From: an uncultured Burkholderiaceae bacterium
GTDB lineage: Bacteria > Pseudomonadota > Gammaproteobacteria > Burkholderiales > Burkholderiaceae
Length of the DNA: 26,410 bases
Direction of reading: 5' to 3'
Assembly (NCBI GenBank): GCA_937871985.1
Contig: CALMPB010000508.1
Location: forward strand, 1-26,410
Shown here in pieces: positions 1-8,232 of the stretch. The notes below the pieces were generated by a model. The model saw nothing but the letters and a program-made list of their open reading frames with translations, was not told where the DNA came from and did not search any database. The position numbers and the translations under genes are program-made. Numbering within the stretch: position 1 is the stretch's first letter; each line of letters starts with the position of its first letter.

Positions 1-26
1 GCAATAGTTATGCGCGGAACGTTGTT

Positions 27-782
27 ATGAATTATAAGGAAGTCCCCATTCAAACCGCAGCGTGGGGTTTGGATGGCATCTGCATTGTAAACGTGAAGGT
101 GTTCACCGAAAGGCGCGCCCATATCGAAAGGGAGCTGCGGCGGTTTGGGCTGGTGGGCGAACTGGTGCTGGAACACGACGCCCACGAGATCACGTCCGAG
201 CTGGATGCCCGGTATTATCTGCCGAATCCCCAGCTTACCAATGGCCATAAATCCTGTGGCCTGAAGCATATTGCCATCATGCAAAGGGTCGTGGCCCGGG
301 GCTGGCGGTATTGCCTGGTGCTGGAGGACGACGCCATTTTGCACCGCAATTTCAAGCAGGGAGTCGAGAGCGCGCTGCGTGAACTGAAACGCGATTACGC
401 CAATACCCCTGCTGTGGCGTTCATTGGCTGCGGCGGCAATTGGTACACGCCGCGCCGCCAGCGTAGAAAAGGGCAGCATCTGTACCCTGCGCGCAAAGGG
501 CGCTTTACCGACTCGTACATCATCAACGCCGACGCGGCGCGGAAGCGCTTGGACTGGATAGCCCGCAACAAAATGCGCCACGCCATCGACAACGCGTTCG
601 ACATCATGGACACGGAATTGGGCGTTCAGATGCTGTGGCTGGAGCCAACCGTGGTCGACCAGGGCACGAAGCGGGGCCTGTTTAATTCCTCCCTGGATGG
701 CCGCTGGCCTTCTGTTGTGCAAGGGTGCTTGCACGCCTGGGAAAAATTCCGCCACAAGTATTTGTATCAGTTGTGGCGGTAG
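27..782 (+). CDS. Glycosyltransferase family 25 (LPS/LOS biosynthesis type)
   Basis: The 251-residue product is a probable cytoplasmic glycosyltransferase of family GT25, which in Gram-negative bacteria adds sugars such as galactose to lipooligosaccharide or lipopolysaccharide. The N-terminal part (about 18-50) has the beta-strand and charged-helix start of the family (ICIVNV, then a run rich in E and R). The metal-binding acidic motif LVLEDDA lies at residues 97-103, preceded by GLKHIAIMQ, which fits the conserved S/L-H-x-x-x-x-x pattern of GT25. There is no signal peptide or membrane segment. The ATG has only a weak upstream purine stretch (GGAA). Its length matches the family. It has no functional link to the catabolic genes downstream and is probably the edge of a different locus. 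Donor and acceptor sugars cannot be predicted. Confidence 0.85.
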   Translation: MNYKEVPIQTAAWGLDGICIVNVKVFTERRAHIERELRRFGLVGELVLEHDAHEITSELDARYYLPNPQLTNGHKSCGLKHIAIMQRVVARGWRYCLVLEDDAILHRNFKQGVESALRELKRDYANTPAVAFIGCGGNWYTPRRQRRKGQHLYPARKGRFTDSYIINADAARKRLDWIARNKMRHAIDNAFDIMDTELGVQMLWLEPTVVDQGTKRGLFNSSLDGRWPSVVQGCLHAWEKFRHKYLYQLWR

Positions 783-841
783 GGCGCCCAGCTTAGGCTC
801 GGAAAAAGACGCCGACGCCAATCATCATGGAAAACCCCGTA

Positions 842-932
842 TTGACGCTGCGTGGCTTGCCGCATAGACTTTTCTTATATTCTGAATGAATTCAGCAATG
901 CTGAATAAAATAGAAATCGGGGTCTATCGATC
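842..932 (+). promoter_or_regulatory. Putative IclR promoter/operator with three CTGAAT half-sites
   Basis: A perfect inverted repeat, CTGAAT at 882-887 and ATTCAG at 890-895, is separated by 2 bases. A third CTGAAT at 901-906 forms a second inverted pair with the middle half-site (5-base spacer). A TATATT at 876-881 could be a -10 box, in which case the repeats would sit at the transcription start and block RNA polymerase. The -35 is poor. IclR-family proteins usually repress their own gene from palindromes near the promoter, so an autoregulatory operator is the natural reading. It is an inference from the repeat and its position. Confidence 0.4.
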
Positions 933-1781
933 ATGAAATCGGCTGAGCCATTGTCGGAAGAAAACACCAAAGGGCGCATCAAGGCGGTGGGCAAAGTGTT
1001 CGAGATTTTGAACGCCTTGGCTTCCATTGGCATGCCATGTCGTCTGTCGGTGCTGTCCCGCCACTTGGGCATGCCGGCGAATGTGCTCCGATCCTATCTT
1101 GTCAATCTGCGCGACCTGGGCATGGTGAACCAGAACGCCGCGACGGGGCTTTACGACCTTGGGCCGGCCCTGGTTCCCCTCGGCATGGCGGCACTGCGCC
1201 GCTTCGACCTGATGAAAGTGGCCCAGCCTTTGATGGAAGAGCTTTGCGAAGGCTTGAATGAGCCAGTCACGCTTTTGACCTGGGGCGACCGCGGGCCGAT
1301 AGCCATACACAGTGTCGAGCGGTATCGAAACTTCCCGTACGAGGTGAAGATCGGTTCCCTTGTCAGCGTAACGGCCACGGCGGCCGGCCGCTGCTTTTTG
1401 GCGCATCTTCCGTCCGACCGGTGGGAGGATCTTGTCGCCAAGGAGCGCCAGGAACGGGGCGCCCTTGTGCCTGGCGATGCCGAACTGAACGCGGAACTGG
1501 AAAACATACGTCGTTCCGGGCTGGCCACGCGCCGCGATCTGCTGGCAACGCGGGAAGGGCTCAAGCCGCTGCAAATAAAGGTTCTGGCCGCACCGGTGTT
1601 CGGGGCGGACGGAAAGATGGTGGCGGCGTTGGCCATCATCAGCCAGGATCCCGCCTTCAAACTGGATGGCGTCGGCCGGCAGGCGACGGCGCTCATCGAT
1701 GTGACGCGGCGGATTTCCGGGCAGCTTGGCTATCAGGCGCCGGATGCGCGGGATGGCGGCAAAGGGGGCGGCGCGGCATGA
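933..1781 (+). CDS. IclR-family transcriptional regulator
   Basis: The 282-residue regulator has an N-terminal winged helix-turn-helix (about residues 15-80, starting at GRIKAVGKVFEILNAL, with the recognition region around LSVLSRHLGMPANVLRSYL). The C-terminal IclR effector-binding domain covers about 95-265 and contains the family hallmarks VKIGSLVSVTATAAGRCFLA and a late LAAPVFGADGKMVAALAI segment. Members bind small aromatic or organic-acid ligands and control adjacent catabolic operons. The tail from about 272 is glycine-rich low complexity and probably disordered. The gene lies 142 bases upstream of, and in the same direction as, a Pot-type transporter and degradative operon, which is its likely target. 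The effector is unknown. The ATG at 933 has a weak GGGG Shine-Dalgarno. Confidence 0.92.
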   Translation: MKSAEPLSEENTKGRIKAVGKVFEILNALASIGMPCRLSVLSRHLGMPANVLRSYLVNLRDLGMVNQNAATGLYDLGPALVPLGMAALRRFDLMKVAQPLMEELCEGLNEPVTLLTWGDRGPIAIHSVERYRNFPYEVKIGSLVSVTATAAGRCFLAHLPSDRWEDLVAKERQERGALVPGDAELNAELENIRRSGLATRRDLLATREGLKPLQIKVLAAPVFGADGKMVAALAIISQDPAFKLDGVGRQATALIDVTRRISGQLGYQAPDARDGGKGGGAA

Positions 1782-1811
1782 CCCGCCCCAAGAGTTTCAC
1801 TCGATAGCGGA

Positions 1812-1854
1812 CGAGGCCGGCATTGGGCCGGCGTACGGGCTTTCAATGGCCTCG
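1812..1854 (+). other. GC-rich stem-loop between iclR and the Pot operon
   Basis: CGAGGCC (1812-1818) pairs with GGCCTCG (1848-1854). Inside it, GCCGGC (1816-1821) can alternatively pair with GCCGGC (1827-1832) across a five-base loop. No run of T follows, so it is not a classical intrinsic terminator. It might attenuate read-through from iclR or simply be an RNA fold. Low confidence in any function. Confidence 0.25.
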
Positions 1855-1894
1855 ACCGTGACGATTACAGCGTAGCACCACAGTTGTATACCCG

Positions 1895-1923
1895 GATTCT
1901 TAATTCTTAAGAGAGGATACATC
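1895..1923 (+). promoter_or_regulatory. AT-rich palindrome and Shine-Dalgarno ahead of the Pot-type operon
   Basis: CTTAA (1899-1903) and TTAAG (1907-1911) form an inverted repeat with a 3-base spacer, immediately followed by GAGAGGA, the ribosome-binding site for the binding-protein gene. The segment ATTCTTAAT here resembles ATTCTGAAT in the putative IclR operator upstream of iclR, so it may be a second target site for the same regulator. The similarity is short and AT-rich and could be chance. Confidence 0.3.
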
Positions 1924-2979
1924 ATGAAATGGAACACATCGTTGGGTCGCATAGCTGTCGCGGTTTCGCTAAGTGTCATGGGCATGAGCTCGGTTCTTGC
2001 GGCTGAAATCACCATGGCCACCTGGGGCGGAATCTACGGCGAGACGTTTAAAAAGGTTCTGGCCGAGCCGTTCGAGAAGGAAACCGGCATCAAGGTCAAT
2101 TTGATCTATGGCAATTCGCTGTCCAACTACCAGAAGCTGGTAGCGCAGAAGCAAAAACCTCAGATCGACATCGTTACATTGGGTTCCGACGTGGCAACCC
2201 AGGGGTATCAGGATGGGCTGTTTCAGGCCCTGAATCCCAAAGACTTTCCCGAGGTCAATCTGGAAAAGGACCGTGGCGTTCGTTATGTGGACGGCAAGCA
2301 ACTGCCGTTTCTGCCCTTTTTCCTGTTGAGCTACGGCATTCTTTACCGTACGGATCTGGTTCCTTTCGAAATCACTTCGTGGAACGACCTATGGGATCCT
2401 CGCCTTAAAAACAAGGTCGGCGTTTCTTCCCCCAGGCATGCGGGCGGCGCCTTCCTTCTCATGATGAACAAGCTGGCGGGCGGCACGGAAAGCAATGTTG
2501 CGCCGGGCTTGGCGAAAGTCAAGACGCTGGGCAAGAACCTTTTGCTTGTGGCGGATGGCGACGCGCAGCAGATCCAGCTTGTTACGCAGGGCGAGGTATG
2601 GGCGCAAACCGTGGTAAGCGGCGCGGTGTCGGGGCCGATCGAGAAGGGGTTGAAGGCGCGCTACGTTGTGCCCAAAGAGGGGGCGGTGGGCATTCTGGAT
2701 GTGCTTGGGCTTGTGAAGAACGCGCCCAATTCCGAGGATGCGAAAAAGTTCCTGCGCTATGTGCTTGCACCGCAGCGGCTTGAACGTATTGTGAATGCGC
2801 TTTATGTCATGGCCACCAACCCCGACGTGCCCATCGACTCCAAAGTTGTCAGCATCGTCGGCGGAACGCGCGAAGACCTCAAGCGGCTGGTGTTCTTCGA
2901 CGAAAAGGCGCAGACGAAGAATCGCGCCGAATGGATCGAGGAATGGGACAAGGAAATCCTGCCCATGACCAAGCGTTGA
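1924..2979 (+). CDS. PotD/Fbp-like periplasmic substrate-binding protein
   Basis: The 351-residue extracellular solute-binding protein is of the spermidine/putrescine (PotD, SBP_bac_8) type. A Sec signal peptide covers about residues 1-27 (hydrophobic core IAVAVSLSVMGMSSVLA, cleavage near VLAAE). The mature protein opens with ITMATWGGIYGETFKK, the usual first strand and ligand-proximal loop of the family, and it ends with EEWDKEILP, a typical C-terminal helix. It would capture the substrate in the periplasm and deliver it to the two permeases encoded downstream. The start has a good GAGAGGA ribosome-binding site. Pot-type systems import polyamines, but close relatives carry many small cationic or zwitterionic compounds. 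The downstream enzymes suggest a nitrogen-containing ring compound rather than a polyamine, which is an inference. Confidence 0.88.
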   Translation: MKWNTSLGRIAVAVSLSVMGMSSVLAAEITMATWGGIYGETFKKVLAEPFEKETGIKVNLIYGNSLSNYQKLVAQKQKPQIDIVTLGSDVATQGYQDGLFQALNPKDFPEVNLEKDRGVRYVDGKQLPFLPFFLLSYGILYRTDLVPFEITSWNDLWDPRLKNKVGVSSPRHAGGAFLLMMNKLAGGTESNVAPGLAKVKTLGKNLLLVADGDAQQIQLVTQGEVWAQTVVSGAVSGPIEKGLKARYVVPKEGAVGILDVLGLVKNAPNSEDAKKFLRYVLAPQRLERIVNALYVMATNPDVPIDSKVVSIVGGTREDLKRLVFFDEKAQTKNRAEWIEEWDKEILPMTKR

Positions 2980-3007
2980 CCCGGTGAATCGCTCCTCAAG
3001 AATTGCC

Positions 3008-4087
3008 ATGTCCAGTTCAGATACGTTGTTGTCGCTTCGGTCGGTGGAGATCGCCTATGGCAATGTGGTGGCGTTGCGGCCGTCTTCCTTCGACGTGCAT
3101 GAAGGCGAGTTCGTGACGCTGCTCGGGCCAAGCGGCAGCGGAAAGACTTCGCTGCTGCGCGCCATTGCGGGTTTTTTGCAGCCGTCCGGCGGCACGATCA
3201 GCCTTCGAGGCGTTTCGCTGTCGGGCGTGCCTCCCCATAAGCGCAACATCGGTCTGGTCTTCCAGAATTACGCTCTTTTTCCGCATCTTAACGTCGAGCA
3301 GAATATCGCCTTCGGGCTGGAGATGCGCAAGCTTCCTGAAGCGGAGATGCGTAGCCGCATCACCGACGTATTGCGCTACGTGCAGCTCGAGAACCTGGGG
3401 AAGCGCCGCATTCACGAGCTTTCCGGAGGGCAGCAGCAGCGCATCGCCATCGCCAGGGCCCTGGCGATTCGGCCGGATCTCCTTCTGCTGGACGAGCCCA
3501 TGTCCAACCTCGACGCGCAGTTGCGTACTTCCATGCAGGGCGAGCTGCGGGCTTTGCTGCGCGACGCGGGCGTGACCGCCATTTACGTCACGCACAATCA
3601 AGAAGAGGCGTTGTCGATGTCCGACCGCATCGTCGTCATGTCCAACGGCGAGATCCGGCAGATCGGCTCGCCTTCTGAAATCTACAGCCGCCCGCGCGAC
3701 ACATTCGTGGCAAGTTTCGTCGGGCAGTCGAATATCTTCCAGGCCCGCATCGGCGAACGTTCGAGAGAGCGATGTGCGGCGCGGGCGGAATGGGGCGGCG
3801 AGGTGGAATTGGCCGCTGGCGATTTTCCGGCCGATATCTTCGCCATGATCCGGCCGGAACGGATTCGCATCCAGTTGGACGGCGGTTCGGAAAAGACCAA
3901 TTCGGTGGAAGGCCGTGTCAGCCATGTGAGTTACCTTGGCAATCACCAGATGGTGACGGTGGCCGTGCCGGGCTATTCGTTCATTGTCGCTCAGCCGGCC
4001 AACGAGGGCGGTATGGAAGCCATGGCCGGGCGAAGAGTCTGGCTGCGGTGGCCGGCCGACGCGGTGGTTCCAGTGAGGCCGGCATGA
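3008..4087 (+). CDS. PotA-like ABC transporter ATP-binding protein
   Basis: This is the cytoplasmic ATPase of the importer, 359 residues from the ATG at 3008. A GTG at 2984 would add 8 residues, and neither start has a strong ribosome-binding site. The Walker A motif GPSGSGKTS is at 40-48, the Q-loop glutamine (VFQNYALFPHL) at about 86, the ABC signature LSGGQ at 138-142 and Walker B LLLLDEP at 158-164, followed by the switch histidine in YVTHNQEEAL. The C-terminal part (from about 255) is the OB/TOBE-type regulatory domain typical of PotA, UgpC and FbpC ATPases. The gene follows the binding protein by 28 bases, and its stop overlaps the start of the first permease (ATGA), which indicates one translationally coupled operon. 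Confidence 0.92.
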   Translation: MSSSDTLLSLRSVEIAYGNVVALRPSSFDVHEGEFVTLLGPSGSGKTSLLRAIAGFLQPSGGTISLRGVSLSGVPPHKRNIGLVFQNYALFPHLNVEQNIAFGLEMRKLPEAEMRSRITDVLRYVQLENLGKRRIHELSGGQQQRIAIARALAIRPDLLLLDEPMSNLDAQLRTSMQGELRALLRDAGVTAIYVTHNQEEALSMSDRIVVMSNGEIRQIGSPSEIYSRPRDTFVASFVGQSNIFQARIGERSRERCAARAEWGGEVELAAGDFPADIFAMIRPERIRIQLDGGSEKTNSVEGRVSHVSYLGNHQMVTVAVPGYSFIVAQPANEGGMEAMAGRRVWLRWPADAVVPVRPA

Positions 4088-4944
4088 TTTCTTCCTGGGT
4101 TCAGCAAGCGGGCAAACCTATTCAGCGCAGCCTGTTGATATGGCCCGCGTTGATTCTGACGGCGTTTTTCTGCGTTTCCATTGCGGGGCTGCTTGCCGCA
4201 AGCTTCCAGGCGCCTGGCGGAGCCCATGGATATACGCTGACGCATTACGTACGGGTTCTGACGGAGCCGCTCTACCTGGATCAGCTTGTCGCGACGTTGC
4301 GGATTGGTTTCATTACGGTCTTGATTGGATTGCTGCTGGCCTTGCCCATTGCCTTCTGGGTGGTCAGGACCAAGCGCAACTGGGTGCGGGCGGCCCTGAT
4401 CATGTGCGTGACGGTGCCGTTCCTGACCAGCATGATCGTCCGTCTTTATGCATTGACCATCATTCTGGCCAATACCGGCCTGGTCAATCAGTTCCTGCGC
4501 TGGATCGGATGGGTGCCGCAAGATGGATTCCTGCCGCTTTTGCGCCATGAGCCGGGAGTCATCATAGGCACGACGGCGTTTGTCCTGCCTTTCATGATCT
4601 TCATGCTGATCGGCAGCTTCCGGCGCATGGACGGCACGCTCGAAGAGGCCGCCGCCAGTCTTGGGGCCAACGAATTCAAGGTTTTCTTCCGCGTCACGCT
4701 GCCATTGTTGACGCCGGGCATCGTCAGCGCCATGTCGCTGGGCTTCGTGCTGGCGAGCGTGGCGTTTTCCAGCCCGTTGATACTGGGTGGCGGCAGCGTG
4801 AACATGGTGGCCAACGCCATCTACAGCGAGGCCGTCCAGGTTCTGGATCGGGGCACCGCCGCCACATTGGCGGTCCTGTCGCTGGCTGTCACGGCCCTCA
4901 TTCTTTACTGGGCGCGCCGCTTTGAATTCCGGTCGGGAGGCTAG
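4084..4944 (+). CDS. PotB-like ABC transporter permease
   Basis: The 286-residue inner-membrane permease starts at the ATG that overlaps the ATPase stop codon by the ATGA arrangement. Longer upstream readings of the frame are antisense to nothing but lie inside the ATPase gene and are unlikely. About six membrane segments are visible, the first at about 17-40. The EAA loop that docks onto the ATPase is clear at about 188-207 (EEAAASLGANEFKVFFRVTL, followed by PLL). It forms a heterodimer with the next permease. Substrate cannot be inferred from this subunit. Confidence 0.9.
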   Translation: MISSWVQQAGKPIQRSLLIWPALILTAFFCVSIAGLLAASFQAPGGAHGYTLTHYVRVLTEPLYLDQLVATLRIGFITVLIGLLLALPIAFWVVRTKRNWVRAALIMCVTVPFLTSMIVRLYALTIILANTGLVNQFLRWIGWVPQDGFLPLLRHEPGVIIGTTAFVLPFMIFMLIGSFRRMDGTLEEAAASLGANEFKVFFRVTLPLLTPGIVSAMSLGFVLASVAFSSPLILGGGSVNMVANAIYSEAVQVLDRGTAATLAVLSLAVTALILYWARRFEFRSGG

Positions 4945-4945
4945 C

Positions 4946-5761
4946 ATGGTTTTCGCTTGGGACAGATTGGCGTTTGCATTGGCCAGGACCGCGATTTGGT
5001 TGGCGCGCATTTTCGCCTTGACCTTGTTTCTGCTGCCGCTCGTGGTCATTGTGCTGGTGTCGGTCAACCCGAACGGCATCAGCCCTTCGCTGACCAGCGG
5101 GGTCACTTTCCATTGGTTTGCCAATGTGTTTTCCGTGACCGAGCTTATGGACGGGCTGCGCGCCAGCCTGAAGATCGCCTTGATCGTCACGCCTGTGTCG
5201 CTGTTCATCGGAACCTGCGCGGGCTATGCGCAATGGCGTTTCCGGTTCATTCCGCCAAGAATCGCGGAAACCCTGCTTTCGCTGCCTATTCTGGTTCCCC
5301 TGGTCGTTACCGGGCTGGCGCTTTTGAATACCTTCAGCAAAGCCGGAATGAACGTCGGGTTCTGGAATATCGTCATTGCGCACGTGATTCTGGCGTTTCC
5401 CTTTACGGTGCGCTTCGTTCTGAATGGCCTGGCCAGGTACGACCTTCGGCTTGACGAAGCGGCGCAAAGCTTGGGGGCGGATCCGGTCAAGGTTTTCTGG
5501 CGTGTCACGCTGCCTTTGCTGCGTCCCGCGCTGTTCGCCAGCACGCTTTTCAGCTTCGTGGTGTCGTTCGACGACTTCGGGGTGGCGATCTTCCTGATCG
5601 ACGCCCATACGGTGACTTTGCCCATTGCGATGTACCAGTATTTCGAATGGAACGTCGACCCGACGCTGGCCGCGTTGTCGGCCATGCTGGTCGGCGTCGC
5701 GCTGCTGATAGCCGTCGTATGCGAGAAAACCATCGGACTCGAGCGGTTTGTGGGTGTATAG
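4946..5761 (+). CDS. PotC-like ABC transporter permease
   Basis: The second inner-membrane permease, 271 residues, starts one base after the previous stop. A good GGGAGG ribosome-binding site lies inside the end of that gene. The first transmembrane helix is at about 18-40 and the protein has about six segments. The EAA coupling motif is at about 170-190 ([20 protein letters not shown]). The length and the segment [16 protein letters not shown], which resembles the SFDDF motif of PotC proteins, make it the PotC-type partner of the preceding PotB-type subunit. Confidence 0.9.
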   Translation: MVFAWDRLAFALARTAIWLARIFALTLFLLPLVVIVLVSVNPNGISPSLTSGVTFHWFANVFSVTELMDGLRASLKIALIVTPVSLFIGTCAGYAQWRFRFIPPRIAETLLSLPILVPLVVTGLALLNTFSKAGMNVGFWNIVIAHVILAFPFTVRFVLNGLARYDLRLDEAAQSLGADPVKVFWRVTLPLLRPALFASTLFSFVVSFDDFGVAIFLIDAHTVTLPIAMYQYFEWNVDPTLAALSAMLVGVALLIAVVCEKTIGLERFVGV

Positions 5762-5805
5762 GATTCGCTTCGGTCTTTCTACCAACCAGACATGAAGAGG
5801 GACAA

Positions 5806-6243
5806 ATGACTTGGACACCGATTATTCCACCTGGATCGGCAAAGCCGCTGGCGCCGTATGTGCCAGGCACCAGGGCGGGCAATGCGATTTACGTATCCGG
5901 CACGCTGGCGCTGGATGCCGAAGGGAAAACCGTGGGCGAGGGCGATGTGCGCGCGCAGACGCGGTGCGTGCTCGATGCCATACGCAAGGTGCTGAATGCC
6001 GCGGGAGCGGACTTGAGTGACGTTGCCTACAACCAGATCTTCCTGAAGAGCCGGGCCGACTATGCCGCCATGAACGAGGTTTACGCGGAGTACTTCGGCA
6101 AAGCGCCGCCTGCACGCTACTGCATCATTACGGAGCTGGTGAAGCCTGAATTCCTGATCGAAATCGCCAGCACGGCTTACCTTGCGTCCGCGACGGACGA
6201 TGCCTCGGCGAACGGGGCGGGGAGGCATGATGCCGTACGCTGA
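5806..6243 (+). CDS. RutC-like Rid family protein (enamine/imine deaminase)
   Basis: The 145-residue protein is of the Rid (YjgF/YER057c/UK114) family. The start at 5806 follows GAGGGACAA. Compared from memory with E. coli RutC, it shares the opening [24 protein letters not shown], the AQTR-x-VL-x-x-IRKV helix and [13 protein letters not shown] followed by EIA. This is closer to RutC than to housekeeping RidA. The conserved Rid arginine is R104 and the glutamate is E119. Rid proteins hydrolyse reactive enamines or imines; RutC acts on the aminoacrylate step of the uracil pathway. The last roughly 15 residues extend beyond the domain and overlap the next gene by 14 bases. Its position between a transporter and a ring-opening enzyme suggests it removes ammonia from an enamine intermediate. 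Confidence 0.88.
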   Translation: MTWTPIIPPGSAKPLAPYVPGTRAGNAIYVSGTLALDAEGKTVGEGDVRAQTRCVLDAIRKVLNAAGADLSDVAYNQIFLKSRADYAAMNEVYAEYFGKAPPARYCIITELVKPEFLIEIASTAYLASATDDASANGAGRHDAVR

Positions 6244-7027
6244 CATCGCCGATGGGCAACTGCACTACGAGAGCCACGGCGAAGGCTTTCCCTTGATATT
6301 CAGCACGGGAATGGGGGGAGTGGGCGCGTATTGGGCTCCTCAGATCGCGGAGTTCGCCAAGCACTACCGCGTGATCGTCTACGACCATCGCGGCACGGGG
6401 CGCAGCACGAAATCCGTCATGAAGTATTCCGTAGAGCTTTTGGCCCAGGATCTTATCGATCTTATGGATAGCCTGGGCATCGCCGAAGCCGACGCCGTGG
6501 GCCATTCGACGGGGGGCATGCTCATGCAGGCCGCGCTGGTGGATCATCCAGGGCGCTTCAGGCGCGCGGTTTTCTATGGAACCAGGGCCAATGCCGACCA
6601 CTTCACCAAGCTTGCGATGGGGATGCGGCTGGCGTTGCTGCGCAGCGACGGGGTGGCCGCGTATCGGCGAAGCACGCCGATTTTCCTGTATCCCAGCGAC
6701 TGGATCAGGCAGAACGCCCAGCTTCTGGAGGCGGCGGACAAAGGGCTTGTGGAGTCCGATTTCAACGCCGAAATCATGGCTTCGCGCATCGAGGCTGTAT
6801 TGAATCATGATCAGACTGGCCGGGTGCACCGCATCACCACGGAATCCCTGGTGCTTTGCGCCAAAGACGACTTCTTGACTCCGCCTTATTACTCGCGTGA
6901 ACTGGCCGCGCTTATTCCGGGCGCCAAATTGGTTTTCATCGACTACGGCGGCCATGCCTGTTCCCAGACCAATCCATCGGAGTTCAACAGCGCGGTGTTG
7001 TCGTTCCTGACTGCCGGGCATGAATAA
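6230..7027 (+). CDS. RutD-like alpha/beta-fold hydrolase
   Basis: The 265-residue cytoplasmic alpha/beta hydrolase starts at the second ATG of ATGATG (6230), four bases after GGGGAGG. The oxyanion region is [11 protein letters not shown] (25-35), the [10 protein letters not shown] turn is at 51-60, and the nucleophile elbow GHSTGG gives S93. The acid is probably D214 (AKDDF) and the base H242 (GGHACSQT). The segments [10 protein letters not shown] and YGGHAC are characteristic of the RutD (aminoacrylate hydrolase) family as I recall it. The E. coli RutD elbow reads GHALGA by memory, so the serine here may indicate a true ester- or amide-cleaving enzyme. Translational overlap with the Rid gene supports joint function. 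An N-formylmaleamate deformylase (NicD) role is an alternative but the sequence fits RutD better. Confidence 0.85.
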   Translation: MPYADIADGQLHYESHGEGFPLIFSTGMGGVGAYWAPQIAEFAKHYRVIVYDHRGTGRSTKSVMKYSVELLAQDLIDLMDSLGIAEADAVGHSTGGMLMQAALVDHPGRFRRAVFYGTRANADHFTKLAMGMRLALLRSDGVAAYRRSTPIFLYPSDWIRQNAQLLEAADKGLVESDFNAEIMASRIEAVLNHDQTGRVHRITTESLVLCAKDDFLTPPYYSRELAALIPGAKLVFIDYGGHACSQTNPSEFNSAVLSFLTAGHE

Positions 7028-7062
7028 CCGGGCTCAGCGCCCTTACGTAAAGCGGAAGAATC

Positions 7063-8115
7063 ATGGAAATCTCGAATACGATTCAGCTGTTTAGTCTGTT
7101 CCGTAAAGAATTTGAGCTTTGCAACCTCAGGCAAGGCGAAACCGTTATTTTGCTGACCGATGCTAGCTCTCCTCGTGAGTACGTGGCTGCGGGGTTCGCC
7201 GCGGCCAACGACCTGGGGGCAAGCGCCTATGAAATCGGGATCAGCAAGAATCCCGATAGAACCCGGATCGGCGTCGATGCGATAGGCTCGGCCAACGGGC
7301 TGCTTGACGCGCTCAAGGCTTGCGACCTGCTGTGCGCGCTTCATTTTCCCAATTTCTCCAAATGGGTGCGTGAAGTCAGGGCGGCCGGAACCCGGGTGCT
7401 TTCCATTGTCGACCATCCGGATGAGCTGCGCCGCCTGCAATCGCCGCCAGGACTGAAGAACGCGGTGCTGACGGCCGCCGAACTGTGGGGGGCGGCGCGC
7501 ACCATCCGTCTGACCAACCGGGCCGGCACCGATCTTCAGTGGAATCGCGGCGAGTTCCCGGTCAAGGTGCAGTACGGCTTTGCCGAAGAGCCGGGCCGCT
7601 TCGACCACTGGGGCGCCGGCCACATTACCAATTTTCCGGATGAGGGCACGGCGAACGGCGTGGTGGTCATTCAGCCCGGCGACTTGTGGGTGCTGCCCTA
7701 CGTTCGCGTCGTCGAAAGCGAAATACGCCTGGTCGTGCGCGACGGTTTCATCCGGGAAGTCAGCGGCGGGATGGACGCCAAGGCCTTCAAGTACTGGCTC
7801 GACCGCAACAAGCGCTCGGCGGACGATATCGATCCCTACGCGGTATCGCATCTTGGCTTCGGGCTGCATCCCGGCGCGCACTGGGACCAGATACTGCTGC
7901 ATGGAAACCAGCAGAACCGGATCAACGCTTCCGGCCGCGTGTTTGCCGGCAATTTCCTGTTCTCCACCGGCCCGAATTCCGACATGGGCGGCAAGCGCGA
8001 TACGACGGGACATATCGACATGCCGATGGTCGAGTGCACGGTGGAGCTCGACGGCAAGGTGGTGCTCGAGGACGGGAAATTCGTGGATGAAAGATTGATT
8101 GTGCAGCCGGCCTGA
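7063..8115 (+). CDS. NicX-family (M29-fold) ring-opening dioxygenase
   Basis: The 350-residue protein belongs to the family of 2,5-dihydroxypyridine 5,6-dioxygenase (NicX), whose fold is shared with M29 aminopeptidases. It has the same length as Pseudomonas putida NicX. The C-terminal half matches NicX closely by memory: YGFAEEPGRFDHW (171-183), VSHLGFGLHPGAHW (261-274) and FAGNFLFSTGPN followed by GGKR. The NicX Fe(II) ligands H265, H318 and D320 correspond to H263, H317 and D319 here, and H94 lies near the position of the NicX catalytic histidine. NicX opens an electron-rich hydroxylated pyridine with O2. This protein may do the same to a related N-heterocycle. It is often mis-annotated as an aminopeptidase. 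The N-terminal half is divergent, so substrate may differ. It is 35 bases after the hydrolase gene and has a GCGGAAGA Shine-Dalgarno. Confidence 0.8.
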   Translation: MEISNTIQLFSLFRKEFELCNLRQGETVILLTDASSPREYVAAGFAAANDLGASAYEIGISKNPDRTRIGVDAIGSANGLLDALKACDLLCALHFPNFSKWVREVRAAGTRVLSIVDHPDELRRLQSPPGLKNAVLTAAELWGAARTIRLTNRAGTDLQWNRGEFPVKVQYGFAEEPGRFDHWGAGHITNFPDEGTANGVVVIQPGDLWVLPYVRVVESEIRLVVRDGFIREVSGGMDAKAFKYWLDRNKRSADDIDPYAVSHLGFGLHPGAHWDQILLHGNQQNRINASGRVFAGNFLFSTGPNSDMGGKRDTTGHIDMPMVECTVELDGKVVLEDGKFVDERLIVQPA

Positions 8116-8200
8116 CTATTGATTGGCGGCAATGAGGCGGCGCAAGGGCGGCTGCCCATGCGCCTGGAAAGAGCGGCTAATTGTCCATCGAAGCCGTGCC

Positions 8201-8225
8201 GGGCTGCCTTGCGGCGTTGCAGCCC
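8201..8225. other. Stem-loop between convergent genes
   Basis: GGGCTGC (8201-8207) and GCAGCCC (8219-8225) can pair across an 11-base loop in the gap between the convergent NicX-like and isochorismatase genes. That is where a bidirectional terminator would be expected, but no T-run follows on either strand. Function is uncertain. Confidence 0.3.
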
Positions 8226-8232
8226 TTGCCAT

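Noticed and set aside
1812..1854. Intrinsic terminator after iclR
   Set aside because: The stem is strong but no T-run follows, so I list it only as a stem-loop.
3991..5208. A 405-codon minus-strand open frame opposite the Pot permeases
   Set aside because: The opposite strand encodes two well-supported permeases. The antisense product is rich in Q, R and H with no domain.
4898..5818. A 306-codon minus-strand open frame opposite the second Pot permease
   Set aside because: Shadow of the permease reading frame. Composition is typical of antisense translation.
7063..8115. M29 leucyl aminopeptidase
   Set aside because: The fold is shared, but the conserved blocks and metal ligands match the NicX dioxygenase family.
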